A stretch of 64,000 bases of DNA from JAENVT01 sp963805445. Lineage in GTDB: Bacteria > Actinomycetota > Acidimicrobiia > Acidimicrobiales > Ilumatobacteraceae. The stretch is from the NCBI GenBank assembly GCA_963805445.1, contig CAWDUI010000037.1, forward strand, positions 23,056 to 87,055. Reading direction: 5' to 3'. Under the pieces are notes generated by a model. The model was given only the letters and a program-made list of their open reading frames with translations, searched no databases and was not told the origin of the DNA. The position numbers were made by a program, and so were the translations under genes. Position 1 is the first letter of the stretch, and each line of letters opens with the position of its first letter. Below are positions 35,560 through 45,624 of the stretch, in pieces.

Positions 35560-36497
35560 TGGCCGACGAGCTCGCCGAACGGCTGGCAGCGGTACTCGGT
35601 GCAGCGAAGATCACCGGCCTGACCCGCCTGTCGGGTGGCGCATCCCGCGACACATGGCGGTTCGAGGCCGACGGTCGGTCGCTGATCTTGCAGCGCCAGC
35701 GCGATGGAGACGAGCGCGACATGGCGGTGGAGGCCGCCGCGGTACGTGCCGCCGCAGCGGCGGGGGTCCCCACGGCAACGGTCATCGCCGCATCGACCGA
35801 CTCTGCTGACCTGGGTGCCGCCTACACCATCGTGACGAGCGTTGCGGGGGAGACGACGCCGCGCAAGCTGCTCCGCGACGCCGAGTTCGCACATGCTCGC
35901 CAGATCCTGCCGGCGCAACTCGCGGATGCGCTGGTCAGGATCCACTCGATCGAGCCCACTGCAATTCCCGGGCTGACGAACACGGATCAAGTCGAGCACT
36001 ATCGCCAGCTGCTCGACACGCTCGGCGAGCCGCACCCGACCTTCGAGCTGGTGTTGCGGTGGCTCGATGTTCACCGGCCACCGCCTGGCCCGCACGTGGT
36101 GGTGCACGGCGATTTCCGGCTCGGCAACGTGATCGTCGACCAGCAGGGATTGCGGGCGGTACTCGATTGGGAGCTCGTGCATCTCGGCGATCCGTTGGAA
36201 GATCTCGGCTGGATGTGTGTCAAGGCGTGGCGGTTCGGGTCGCCGCGACCTGCCGCGGGCGTCGGCACATATGACGAACTGTTCGAGGCGTACGAGGCCG
36301 CCGGCGGCGGCCCGGTCGATGTCGGCGCCACGCGCTGGTGGGAAGTGCTGGGCACGCTGAAGTGGGGGATCATGTGCATCATGCAGGCCAACGCCCACCT
36401 GACCGGAACGACGCGAAGCCACGAGCTGGCGGCCATCGGTCGCCGGGTCTGTGAGAACGAGCACGACCTCTTCCTGGCGTTGGAAGGTCACTGGTGA
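35559..36497 (+). CDS. APH-fold phosphotransferase (ACAD10/FadE36-like kinase)
   Basis: 312 residues of the aminoglycoside/choline-kinase fold. Glycine-loop-like LSGGASRDTWRF, Lys in LILQRQR, catalytic HGDFRLGNVIVD and the metal motif LDWELVHLGDPLEDLGW are conserved. This variant, with DUF6285 next to it, occurs near acyl-CoA dehydrogenases and resembles the kinase half of ACAD10/11, which phosphorylate 4-hydroxyacyl substrates. That substrate is inferred, not shown. An antibiotic-resistance role is unlikely from the sequence subtype. Confidence 0.85.
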   Translation: MADELAERLAAVLGAAKITGLTRLSGGASRDTWRFEADGRSLILQRQRDGDERDMAVEAAAVRAAAAAGVPTATVIAASTDSADLGAAYTIVTSVAGETTPRKLLRDAEFAHARQILPAQLADALVRIHSIEPTAIPGLTNTDQVEHYRQLLDTLGEPHPTFELVLRWLDVHRPPPGPHVVVHGDFRLGNVIVDQQGLRAVLDWELVHLGDPLEDLGWMCVKAWRFGSPRPAAGVGTYDELFEAYEAAGGGPVDVGATRWWEVLGTLKWGIMCIMQANAHLTGTTRSHELAAIGRRVCENEHDLFLALEGHW

Positions 36498-36838
36498 GCC
36501 CGCACGATGCGCCGACCGCCGCTGAGCTGATCGAGGCGGTGCGCGAGTGGCTGCAGAGCGACGTGCTGGCGGCCACCGAAGGTCGGTTGCAATATCACGC
36601 CCGTGTGGCGATCAACGCGCTGGCGATCGTCGAGCGCGAGCTCGAGCTCGGCGCCGGGCAACACGCCGCCCATCTCGGTCGCTTGCAGCAGCTGGGTGTC
36701 GCCGACGACGCCGCGCTGGCTGCAGCGATCAGGGCCGGTGACCTCGACGACCGGCTGGACGAGGTGCGCAGCCTGGTGTGGCAATCGGTGCGCGACAAGT
36801 TGGCCGTGGCCAACCCGAAGTACCTGACGTCATCGTGA
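36494..36838 (+). CDS. DUF6285 domain-containing protein
   Basis: 114 residues from GTG 36494, overlapping the kinase stop (GTGA). The all-helical family is recognised from TAAELIEAVREWLQSDVL, YHARVAINALAIVERELEL and a C-terminal VRDKLAVANPKYL. It recurs next to APH-type kinases and acyl-CoA dehydrogenases, suggesting a partner subunit of the kinase. The 3' end overlaps rlmN by 9 nt on the opposite strand. Confidence 0.82.
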   Translation: MSPHDAPTAAELIEAVREWLQSDVLAATEGRLQYHARVAINALAIVERELELGAGQHAAHLGRLQQLGVADDAALAAAIRAGDLDDRLDEVRSLVWQSVRDKLAVANPKYLTSS

Positions 36839-37889
36839 GGGGCTGAGCGTGACCGGCTGACCGGCAGCCAGTTGGCCGCACGCCGCATCGATGTCGGTGC
36901 CGCGGTTGCGGCGCACGGTTGCGTTGACACCGAGGGATTCCAACTTGTCGCGGAAGTCGTGAACTCGCTTCAGCGGTGAACCGACGGTGGGGTAGCCGGG
37001 AGTCGGGTTGAGCGGGATGAGGTTGACGTGGGCGGGGAGGCGGAAGCGCCGGCACAGCTTGGCGAGTTCGACCGCATCCGTCGCCCTGTCGTTGACTCCG
37101 TCGATCATCGCCCATTCGAAACTGAGCCGCCTGCCCTTGACCGCCAGGTAGTCCGCACAGGATGACATCAACTCGTCGATCGGGTAGCGCTTGTTGATCG
37201 GTACCAGCTCGTCGCGCAGCCGGTCGTTGGCCGCGTGCAACGAGACAGCGAGATTGACGGGCAGCGGCCGTTCGGTCAGGCGACGAATGCCCGGCACCAG
37301 TCCGACGGTCGAGATGGTCAGCTTTCGTGCGGACAACCCGAAGTCGCCGTGCAAGCGCTCGATCGATTCCCACACGACACCCTCATTGGCCAGCGGCTCG
37401 CCCATGCCCATGAACACCACGTTGCCGAGCCGGCGGTCCATTGATCGCGGCCTCGCGGGCGGCGACCGCGACCTGCTCGACGATCTCGCCGACCGTCAGA
37501 TGGCGGCCGAACCCGGCCTGACCCGTGGCGCAGAACCCGCAGCCCATCGCGCACCCGACCTGGCTGCTGACACAGACCGTGACACGGTCGGGGTACAACA
37601 TCAACACCGTCTCGATCCGCCTCCCGTCGTGCAGTTCCCACAGGTACTTGACGGTGTCGCCTCCGTCGCTGACGCGGCGCACGACGACTCGCAGGGCCGG
37701 CGTCAGCCGCTGCGACAGCGTGGCCCGCAACGCCTTGGGAACGTTGGTCATCTCCTCGGGCGTCGAGAAGTTCTGATACAGGCCCTGCCAGATCTGATCG
37801 AGCCGGTACCGCGGCTGACCTTCCAGCAACTCCGCCAGCTCGGCCCGGCTCGGTTGGTACAACGACGTGGTCACACCGGTACCGGTCAC
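36830..37889 (-). CDS. rlmN: 23S rRNA (adenine(2503)-C(2))-methyltransferase, frameshifted
   Basis: A radical SAM enzyme that methylates A2503 of 23S rRNA and A37 of some tRNAs. The [4Fe-4S] ligands are in SSQVGCAMGCGFCATG. The second half contains NVVFMGMGEPLAN, KLTISTVGLVPGI, LAVSLHAANDRLR and the C-terminal VRRNRGTDIDAACGQLA. Two frames meet near 37440; removing one extra G joins them into a 352-residue protein. GTG 37889 overlaps the TGA of the upstream peptidase (GTGA); GTG 37874 is the alternative start. Confidence 0.93.
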
Positions 37890-39730
37890 ACCTCGGCGGC
37901 CAATGCCGTGTACTGGTCGATGTGACCGCGAAGCACGTCGAGGCTCGCCGTCCAGAACGCCACGTCCGAGACGTCGAAGCCGAACACCGCGCCGAGCTCC
38001 TCGGCGGTGTTCATGCCCGCACGCGACAAAACGTCGTCGTATGACAACTTGAACCGCTGTGGGTCGTCGCGGTACTTGGCGAACAGGCCCAGTCCGAACA
38101 GGAGGCCGTAGGTGTACGGCCAGTTGTAGAAGTGCGAGGAGTAGTAGTGCGGCTTCACCGCCCACATGTACGGGTGTGCCGTCGATTGGTCGAGGCCGTC
38201 GCCGTAGGCATCGGATTGTGCCGACAGCATCATCTCGTTGAGCTCCGACACGCCGAGGGTGCGGCGTTGGCGCCGGGCGAAGACTTCGGTCTCGAAGATC
38301 AGCCTGCTGCGAATGTCGACGATCGTCTGCACGGCGCTGAGCAGATTGACGTCGAGCAGCGCCAGCCGGTCGCGTCCGGTGAGGTGCAGCAGGCCCTCCT
38401 CGACGACGAGGGTCTCACAGAAGATGCTGGCGGTCTCGGCCAGTGCCATGGGCATGCGCCGCTGCAATGCGGTGCGTTGGGCGAGTTGGGTGTTGTGGTA
38501 GGCGTGGCCCAACTCGTGGGCCGTGGTCTGGGCACTGTCGACGCTGCCGCTCCAGTTGAGGAAGACCAACGAGCGGTCGTCGACGAACGGCATGCAGAAC
38601 GCTCCGCCACGCTTGCCCTCTCGCGGGCCCGGCGTCGATCCATCGCTCGTCGACCGCCCGATCGACGAGGCCCCCGAGCGGCTGGCTGTACGAGCCGAAG
38701 GCGCCGCGGACGAGGTTCAACCCGTCGGTCCACGAGATGGCGCTCGGAGCGAACGGCAATGGTGCGGCCAGGTCGTACCAGGGCAGCGCACCGGGGCGGC
38801 CGTGCAACCTGGCCTTCACGTGCATCCACCGGCGGAAGTCTGGGAGCGCGTGCATCGACGGCGGCCTGCATCGCGTCGAACGTCGCCTGACTGACGTTGT
38901 TGGCGAACAACGAGGCCTCGATCGGGCGTGTTCCAGCCCCGGCGACGGTTGACGATGTTGGCTTCGCCCTTGACAGCGTTCATCGCCGCGGCACAGGCCA
39001 CAGCGACCGTGGGCCATGCTCGCATCTCGGCCTCGTGGGCGAGCCGGCGTACCTCCGCGTCGCCATCGGTCGCCAAGCCGCGGATCGCAGCCATCGGCAT
39101 GGTCCTGGCCCCGCCGGGCAGCTCGACCACTTCGGTGAGCTGCGAGGTGATGTCGGAGTGCAGGTGTTCCCACGCCGTCGATCCCGTGGTCGACAACTCG
39201 GCGTACAGACCTTCTTCGACCTCGGCCATCTGGTGCTCCGCCCGGGCCGCCAGGAACGTGAGTGGTCCGCGGTGCTCGGCGACCTCGGTGCTGACGGTCG
39301 CCAGTTCGTCGATGCCGAGCGAGTCGACCCAGTCGGCGAGGCGGGCGAAGAGCGGCCGCTGTTGCGACTCGAACACCTCGAGCTCGCTGAGCAGACCTTG
39401 AGCCGTCTCGTCGAAGCTGTCGGTCGTGACGGTGGCGTACACGTACGCGCCGACGAGGTCCGTGCGCTGTTCGGTGTCGTTGAGGGCGCGGATCACCGCG
39501 TCGGCAGCTCGACCATCCGCCGCGGTGACCGGCCTCGGGTCGCACCGGCGGATGTCGTGCTGCTCGAACAGCGCCGTCAGGCGCGTCGAGTCGGCTCCGA
39601 CCTGCTCGAGCTCGTCGATGAACGATCGCGATTGGAACGACTCGTGCACGTCGGCCACGCTCCAGCGCGGGAGCGCCCCGTTCGTGTCGCCGGGCTCCGC
39701 CGTGCCGGTCATGGAAGTTACTCCGGTCAT
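37886..39730 (-). CDS. pepF: M3-family oligoendopeptidase (PepF-like), three frameshifts
   Basis: About 614 residues when frames are joined. The N-terminal part (39730 to about 38940) contains LPRWSVADVHESFQSRSF and SSQLTEVVEL-like blocks. The middle shows SLFANNVSQATFDAMQAAV and RRWMHVKARLHG. The C-terminal zinc site is TAHELGHAYHNTQLA with downstream Glu in ALAETASIFCE. Frame changes lie near 38935, 38850 and 38620. A cytoplasmic metallopeptidase degrading oligopeptides is expected. The ATG overlaps the mshD stop (ATGA), coupling the two. Confidence 0.88.
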
Positions 39731-40654
39731 AGTTGTATTCCGTTCGTCGTGGTGCCGGTCAGCTCGGCAACGTAGGCATGGTCGGCGTGGTGGATCGAGA
39801 ACCCGAGTTGCTCGTACATCGACAGAGCAGATCCGTTCGCGGCGTCGACGTGCAACATCCCGACGGGCAACCCGTGCCTGGCGAGGTGATCGAGCCCGGC
39901 GATGGTCAGCGCTTTGCCGAGTCCGAGCCCGTGGAACGGCGGATCGACGGCGATCACGTAGATCTCGCCAAGCGGCGGCGTGGTGTCGCTGTGCACCTTC
40001 GTCCAGCAGAACGCGGCGAGGCGGCCGTCGCGCTCGTGCAGGCGGAAGCCAGCAGGGTCGAACCACGGCTCGGCTTCTCGCTGACGCAACGTATCGACCG
40101 TCCAGCCGCCTTGTTCGGGGTGATCGTGGAACGCCGCGTTGTTGACCCGCACCCATTCGTCCTCGTCTCGTCCGACGACGAAGGCCCGAGTCTCGACCGT
40201 GGTGGTTTGTTCGAGCGGCAGCGTCCTGCGCATCTGCAGCAGCCGCCGTGCCAACCGCATGCCGGCTGCGGCAGCGATGGCCTCGACATGGTCGCCAGGC
40301 TGGTGGACCCACCAGAAGATGCGGCCCCCGCCATCGCCGGCAACCATTTCGAGCGCGGCGCGCAGCAGCAACGGCGTCAGCGCTGCGACGTGGGCGCGCT
40401 CGCCCGGGGCGACGACCAACTCGATCGCGGTCGAGTGGTTGGCCCGGGCCAACTGGGCATAGCCGGCAAGGGTGTCGACCGCATCGAAGGCCAAGACGGC
40501 GGCGAAGTCGGTGCCGCCGCGGCGAGCGAGATCGAGTCGGAGATGATCCGACAGCGGGCGAAAGCCGTCGTGTTTGGCTGCGTCGACGAGCAACTGCTGG
40601 ACGCTTTCGAAGTCGTGATCGCTCAGCTCTCGCCGTGATCTCGATGCGCCACAT
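39727..40654 (-). CDS. mshD: Mycothiol synthase (two-GNAT-domain acetyltransferase), one probable frameshift
   Basis: Acetylates Cys-GlcN-Ins to give mycothiol, the actinobacterial thiol buffer. The C-terminal GNAT domain has LGEIYVIAVDPPFHGLGLGKAL (acetyl-CoA loop) and MLHVDAANGSALSMYEQLGF. Central NNAAFHDHPEQGGWTVD is typical of MshD. The N-terminal GNAT half carries FWWVHQPGD. The natural start is probably ATG 40654 (MWRIEIT), which needs one extra A near 40628 removed, giving 308 residues. It lies upstream of pepF and is coupled to it by ATGA. Confidence 0.85.
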
Positions 40655-40725
40655 GGGCCCGAGGCTAATGCCCGGTCGGCGTAGAGGCCCTGCGTTTGAC
40701 CCGCTCGTTGAATAGTGTCGACGAC

Positions 40726-41384
40726 ATGGCGAAGCCGCGCACCCCGAAGGGTCGGACGATCGAGGTGGCCCGACGTCTGGCCCTGACGTATCCCGACGCC
40801 GTGTGCGAGCTGGACCACACGAATGCCTTCGAACTGCTGGCGGCCACGATCCTGTCGGCGCAGACCACCGACAAGGGTCAACTCCGTGACTCCCGCGCTG
40901 TTCCACCGCTATCCGACGCCCGTCGAGCTCGCCGGCGCCGATCCGGCCGACGTCGAGGAGATCGTTCGCTCGACCGGCTTCTACCAGAACAAGACCAAGA
41001 GCCTGATCGGCATGGCACAGCGCTCTGGTCGAGCGCTTCGGGGGCGAGGTGCCGGCCGAGCTGGACGACCTCGTCACACTTCCGGGTGTCGGACGCAAGA
41101 CGGGCAACGTCGTGCGCAGCGTGGCGTTCGGTCTGCCTGGGCTGCCAGTCGACACCCACGTCGGCGCCTGTCCAAGCGGCTCGGCTCACACACCGAGGAC
41201 CCGGTGAAGGTGGAGCTCGAACTGAACCGCTTCCTTCCGCCGGCGGAGTGGGGTGATTCAGCCTGCGGATGATCCTGCACGGTCGGCGGGTGTGCGACGC
41301 GAAGAAGCCGCGATGTGCCGAATGCACGCTGGAGGACATCTGTCCCTCGTCGCAGCTGCCGCGCCGAGCCGTCGACGAAAGTAA
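40726..41384 (+). CDS. nth: Endonuclease III (base-excision repair DNA glycosylase/AP lyase), several frameshifts
   Basis: Removes oxidised pyrimidines. Joined frames give LLAATILSAQTTDK, NSVTPALFHRYPTP, FYQNKTKSLIG (with the catalytic Lys), the HhH motif LPGVGRKTGNVV, PVDTHVG (catalytic Asp) and a C-terminal [4Fe-4S] site CDAKKPRCAECTLEDICP. At least four breaks occur (near 40878, 41020, 41165, 41255), two of them apparently lost bases (TTT to TT, GGCC to GGC). The end is uncertain; TAA at 41382-41384 is in reach after one more shift. Confidence 0.88.
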
Positions 41385-41411
41385 CGGCCGAATACCACTC
41401 AGTGTGGCCGC

Positions 41412-41439
41412 TTGCGCCCTCCTGGAATCGGTGTATAGT
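41412..41439 (+). promoter_or_regulatory. Candidate sigma-A promoter for a small RNA
   Basis: TTGCGC (41412-41417) and TATAGT (41434-41439) are separated by 16 bp. A start near 41446 would place transcription exactly at the head of three consecutive hairpins ending at 41538. No coding start follows on this strand. Confidence 0.5.
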
Positions 41440-41445
41440 GGCCTC

Positions 41446-41540
41446 ACCAACCAGGTTCCCGCCACCTGGTTTGCGGGCGATGCCGGGATCCGCCGCCTGG
41501 CATTGCAGAGCGACGGCCCCGTTCATCGGGGCCGTCGCCG
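41446..41540 (+). ncRNA. Candidate structured small RNA of about 95 nt (three consecutive hairpins)
   Basis: Three stems follow one another. Stem 1 is AACCAGGT/ACCTGGTT (41449-41456 with 41464-41471). Stem 2 is GCGATGCC/GGCATTGC (41477-41484 with 41499-41506, one G-U). Stem 3 is the 12-bp GCGACGGCCCCG/CGGGGCCGTCGC (41510-41521 with 41527-41538, loop TTCAT). A -10/-35 pair stands just upstream. I do not recognise it as tRNA, SRP, 6S or tmRNA. It could alternatively be a chain of terminators for nth. Confidence 0.45.
41510..41538. terminator. Strong hairpin, probably bidirectional terminator
   Basis: A perfect 12-bp stem with a 5-nt loop. To its right the small leftward ORF ends at 41568, to its left nth ends near 41384. 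It is the last stem of the candidate small RNA. No clear U-run follows on either strand, as is common in high-GC terminators. Confidence 0.7.
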
Positions 41541-41567
41541 TGTTCTGGGCGAGCATTTCCGGCCGTT

Positions 41568-41761
41568 TCAGCTGATCAGCTTGAGTGCCCGCCGCAGCAA
41601 TCGCTCGGCGTTGCGCAGTCCCTGTTCCGCTTCGCGGACTGCCGCGCGGAGATCCTCCCGGCCCACTGGAATTTGCAACGGACCGACCTCGGCGAGTTGC
41701 TGACGATATCGCTCTACGTGTTCGGCGATGACCGTCGGGTTGCGGCAACGGGGTCGTTCAT
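41568..41761 (-). CDS. Small hypothetical protein (about 64 aa), possible frameshift
   Basis: If one A is restored near 41740 the reading MNDPVAA + NPTVIAEHVERYRQQLAEVG + PLQIPVGREDLRAAVREA + EQGLRNAERLLRRALKLIS is open from ATG 41761 to TGA 41568-41570. The C-terminal half is an amphipathic, Arg/Glu/Leu-rich helix. I do not recognise the family. Support is codon-like composition, position in a gene gap and a terminator hairpin 30 nt beyond the stop. Confidence 0.4.
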
Positions 41762-41844
41762 GGCCACAGTCTGGCGGCGAGCGCAGCCCAAATCGAGGCT
41801 CCCTCGTGGCGACGCTGTCGGTATCGTGGCCACCTGTGCATTCG

Positions 41845-42891
41845 GTGACGGTCCGTGACGACTTCGAGCGCTCGAGGGGTACCACTCGCCGCAGGTCGAC
41901 GTGCGCGTCCGGCTGAACACCAACGAGTCGCCGCTCGCCCCGCCGGCGGCCTGGCGCGACGCGTTCGCCGCCGAGCTGTCGCGGGTCGAGTGGCACCGTT
42001 ACCCGGATCGTGCCGCCCGGCCTCTGCGGAGGGGATCGCCGACTCCATCGGCGTTCGGCCGGACCAGGTGTTCGCCGCCAACGGGAGCAACGAGGTGTTG
42101 CAGACGCTGCTGTTGACCTACGCCGGGCCCGGCCGCACGGTCGCCACGTTCGAGCCGACCTACCAACTGCACGGCCAATCGCCCGGCTCACCGGCGCGAC
42201 GGTCGCCGAGGGCGAGCGGGCGGCCGACTTCACCCTCGATCTCGACGAGGCCGTCGGCTGATCGAGCGAGCCCACCGGTCGTCACGTTCCTGTGCTCGCC
42301 GAACAACCCGACGGGGCTGGAGGAGCCGGCGGCCAACGTGCACGCCGTGCTGGACATCGCCCCGGGGCTCGTCGGTCGTCGACGAGGCGTACGGCCAGTT
42401 CGCCGAGTGGACGGCGCTCGACCTGGTCGACGAGTCGCCCGCCGCTCGTGGTCACCCGCACGTTCTCCAAGACGTGGTCGATGGCGGCCAGCTCGCCTCG
42501 GCTACCTCGTCGGGCCGTCCTGGCTGGTCGCCGAGCTGGACAAGGTCGTCCTGCCGTACCACCTCGACGCCGCCAAGCAGATCGCCGGCCGGCTGGCGCT
42601 GCAGCTACGTCGACGAGATGGAGGAGCGGGTCCAGCTGATCATCACCGAGCGCGAGCGGATCCGCGAGGGCTCGGCCGCTCGCCGTCGATGTGTTCCCGA
42701 GCGGGGCGAACTTCATCCTGTTCCGGCCGCAGCCGACGCCCGGCCGACCGGTGTGGCAGGGCTTGCTCGACCGCAGCATCCTGGTGCGCGACTGCTCCGC
42801 GTGGCCGCGCCTCGACGACTGCCTGCGCGTCACCATCGGCACCGGCGGAGAACGACGCGTTCCTCGCGCGCTCGCCGAGGTCCTGGAATGA
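41845..42891 (+). CDS. hisC: Histidinol-phosphate aminotransferase, many frameshifts
   Basis: PLP enzyme converting imidazole-acetol phosphate to histidinol phosphate. Recognisable blocks across shifting frames: VRVRLNTNESPLAPPAAW, GIADSIGVRPDQVFAANGSN, FLCSPNNPTGLEEP, VDEAYGQFAEW-like, PLP Lys in TRTFSKTWSMA, LGYLVGPSWLV and SGANFILFRPQ. Most breaks look like one base lost from a GG or CC pair (for example CGCCTC to CGCTC near 41873). The start is probably GTG 41845 (VTVRDDFE). The stop overlaps the hisB ATG (ATGA). Confidence 0.85.
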
Positions 42892-43475
42892 GCCGCACGG
42901 CACGGTCGCAGCCGGACGACCAAGGAGACGTCGATCGAGCTCGATCGACCTCGACGGCACGGGCGTGACCGACATGCTACCGGCATCCCGTTCTACGACC
43001 ACATGCTCGATCAGCTCGGCCGCCACGGTGGGTTCGACCTACGATCCGGGCCACCGGCGACCTGCACATCGACACCCACCACACCGTCGAGGACGTCGCG
43101 ATCGGCCTCGGCGAGGCGTTCCGCCAGGCGGTCGGCGACAAGGTCGGCGTGCGCCGGTTCGCCAGCGGGCTGTACCCGCTCGACGAGGCGCTGGTCGAGG
43201 TCGCCCTCGATCTGTCCGGGCGGCCGTTCGTGGAGTGGGAGGTCGAGCTGCCGGAGTGCCTGCCCCTCGGCAACCCGGCGTTCGACCCGCAGCTCGCCGA
43301 GCACGCCGTTGCCTCGTTCGCCACCTCGGCCGGCATCACGCTGCACGTCACCCTGCGCCGCGGACGCAACGTGCACCACATCATCGAGGCGACGTTCAAG
43401 GGGCTGGCGCGCTGCCTCCGCGACGCGGTGCGCGTCGAGGGGGCGCAGGTGCCGTCGACGAAGGGCGTGCTCTGA
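42888..43475 (+). CDS. hisB: Imidazoleglycerol-phosphate dehydratase, frameshifted
   Basis: 195 residues, the single-function bacterial form. After breaks near 42920, 42975 and 43045 the frame is clean. Key metal motifs are DTHHTVEDVAIGLGEAF and the C-terminal VHHIIEATFKGLARCLRDAV, with IPFYDHMLDQLGRHGGFDL spanning earlier frames. It catalyses the dehydration step before HisC. It is coupled to hisC by ATGA and ends 3 nt before hisH. Confidence 0.9.
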
Positions 43476-43478
43476 GCG

Positions 43479-44104
43479 ATGACTGAACAGCCGCTGGTGG
43501 CCGTCCTGGACTACGGCATCGGCAACCTGCGCTCCGCGGAGAAGGCGCTGCAGCACTGCGGCGCCGATGCCCGGCTGACCGCCGACCCCGGGCTGATCGC
43601 CGACGCCGCCGCGGTCGTGCTGCCCGGCGTCGGCGCGTTCGGGGCGTGCATGGACGCGTTGCGTGAGGCCGGTCTCGAGGAGGTCGTCAGGAGGCGGTCG
43701 ACTCGGGACGGCCGTTCCTCGGGATCTGCGTCGGCATGCAGATGCTGTTCGACGCCAGCGAGGAAGACGCCGCCGCGCTCGGGCCTCGGCGTGATCCCGG
43801 GCATCGAGTGGATCGGTCGGAGCTGCCGCGCCCGCAGATGCAGTGGAACCAGCTGTCGCTTCGTGCCCGACGACCCGATGTTCGCCGGGCTGGGGGAGCG
43901 GCCGTGGATGTACTTCGTGCACTCGCTGCACGGCGTGCCCGACGCCGGCCGACGTCGCCGCGACGTGCGACTACGGCGGCGGGGTCAATGCCGCGTTCCG
44001 CCGCGGCAACGTGTTCGCCACCCAGTTCCACCCCGAGAAGTCGAGACCGCGGGCCTGGCGCTGCTGGGCAACTTCGTCACATCGCCGCACGGCATCCGCC
44101 CACG
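43479..44104 (+). CDS. hisH: Imidazole glycerol phosphate synthase, glutamine amidotransferase subunit, frameshifted
   Basis: The class I GATase that feeds ammonia to HisF. Motifs: VAVLDYGIGNLRSAEKAL, VVLPGVGAFGACMDAL, nucleophile Cys in PFLGICVGMQMLF, RPWMYFVHSLHG, and catalytic His/Glu in FATQFHPEKS. Frame breaks lie near 43690, 43780, 43860, 43950 and 44045. The exact stop is blurred by these; hisA begins at 44105, so the end is set just before it. Confidence 0.88.
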
Positions 44105-44805
44105 ATGGTCGACCTGTACCCGGCGATCGACCTGCGCGACGGCCAGGTCGTGCGCCTGCGCCAGGGCGACTACGGCGGGCACGTCTACGGCGAGCGACCC
44201 GGTCGCCGTGGCTCGTTCGTTTGCCGACGCCGGCGCGTCGTGGGTCCACGTCGTCGACCTCGACGCGGCGCGGCGGGCTCGCCGGTGAACCGGCCGGTGG
44301 TGGCGGCGATCGTCGCGGCGGTCGCCGGGCGGGCGAACGTGCAGACCGGCGGTGGCGTCCGCACGGTCGACGATGCCAACGCTCGCCGATCGCCGGCGTC
44401 GCTCGGGTCGTGATGGGCTCGGCCGCCGTGCCACACCCGGCGCTCGTCGACGAGGCCGCGGGTCGTCGGTCGCCGTCGGGCTCGACCACCGCGACGGCGA
44501 GCTCGCGGTGCACGGCTGGACGGAGGGCCCGGCGTCCCGCTCGACGAGGCGTTGGCCGGTCCCGCGGCCGCGCGTTCGTGATCACCGACATCGCCCGCGA
44601 CGGGATGCTCGTCGGCCCCGACGTCGAGGGGCTAGCCGCCGCGGCCGCGACTCCCCGTCCCGGTGATCGCCAGCGGGGGCGTTCGACGCTCGCCGACGTC
44701 GCCGCGCTGGCCGGTGTGCCGGGCGTCGCCGGGATCATCACCGGCAAGGCGCTCTACGAAGGGCGGTTCACCGTGGCCCAGGCGTTGCGGGTGCTGCGTC
44801 GATGA
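44105..44805 (+). CDS. hisA: Phosphoribosylformimino-5-aminoimidazole carboxamide ribotide isomerase, frameshifted
   Basis: A (beta/alpha)8 isomerase between HisI and HisF in histidine synthesis. Start MVDLYPAIDLRDGQVVRLRQ with catalytic Asp in AIDLRDG. WVHVVDLDAA, VQTGGGVRT, VITDIARDGMLVGPD and VPVIASGGV-type blocks follow across five to six frame changes. The last part (ALAGVPGVAGIITGKALYEG) is clean to TGA 44803-44805, which overlaps the hisF ATG. Confidence 0.9.
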
Positions 44806-45574
44806 GGGTCGCCCGGGTCATCCCGTGCCTCGACGTGACCGGCGGCGCGTCGTCAAGGGCATCAACTTCGTCGGCCTGCGCGATGCCGGCGACCCCGTCG
44901 AGCTGGCTTCGCGCTACGACGCCGAGGGCGCCGACGAGCTGGTCTTCCTCGACATCACCGCATCCTCCGACGGGCGCGAGACCATGGTCGACGTCGTCTA
45001 CCGCACGGCCGAGCAGGTGTTCATCCCGTTCACCGTCGGCGGCGGGATCCGCACCGTCGAGGACGCCCGGCGGATGCTGCGTGCCGGGTGCCGACAAGGT
45101 CAGCGTCAACACCGCGGCGGTGCAGCGACCGGAGCTGATCGGCGAGATCGCCACCGAGTTCGGGGCGCAGTGTTGTGTCTGCGCGATCGACGCCAAGCGG
45201 CGGCCCGGCGGGCTCGGATTCGAGGTCTACCTGCACGGCGGGCGCACGCCGACGGGCATCGACGCGGTCGAGTGGGCGTTGCAGGCCGCCCGGCTCGGCG
45301 CCGGCGAGATCCTGCTGACGTCGATGGATCGTGACGGCACGCGGGACGGGTACGACATCGAGCTCACCGCGGCCGTCGCCGAGCACGTCGGCGTCCCGGT
45401 GATCGCCAGCGGCGGTGTCGGCACGCTGGAGCACCTCGTCGAAGGGGTCATCGAGGGCGGCGCCACCGGCGTGCTGGCGGCGAGCATCTTCCACTTCGGC
45501 GAGCACACGGTCGCCGAGGCCAAGGCGGCGATGGCCGCCGCAGGCATCGCCGTCCGCCCGTCATGGCGGCCTGA
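44802..45574 (+). CDS. hisF: Imidazole glycerol phosphate synthase, cyclase subunit, frameshifted
   Basis: The partner of HisH; makes IGP and AICAR. RVARVIPCLDVTGG with catalytic Asp, VVKGINFVGLRDAGDPVELA, FTVGGGIRTVEDARRML, GADKVSVNTAAV, IDAKRRPGGLGFEVYLHGG, LLTSMDRDGTRDGYD with the second Asp, and VIASGGVGTLEHLVEG are all visible. Breaks lie near 44845 and 45090. The native stop is probably TGA 45572-45574 (AVRPSWRP), reached after one lost C; the raw frame runs on into the next gene. Confidence 0.9.
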
Positions 45575-45624
45575 GGCGGTCGAGCGCTTCGATCAAGCGC
45601 CCCCTATTCACCAAGGAGAAGCCG

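Noticed and set aside
41269..41703. Open frame continuing about 300 nt past the nth iron-sulfur site
   Set aside because: Normal endonuclease III ends soon after the last Cys; the extension runs through hairpins and antisense of a small gene, so a lost stop by indel is more likely.
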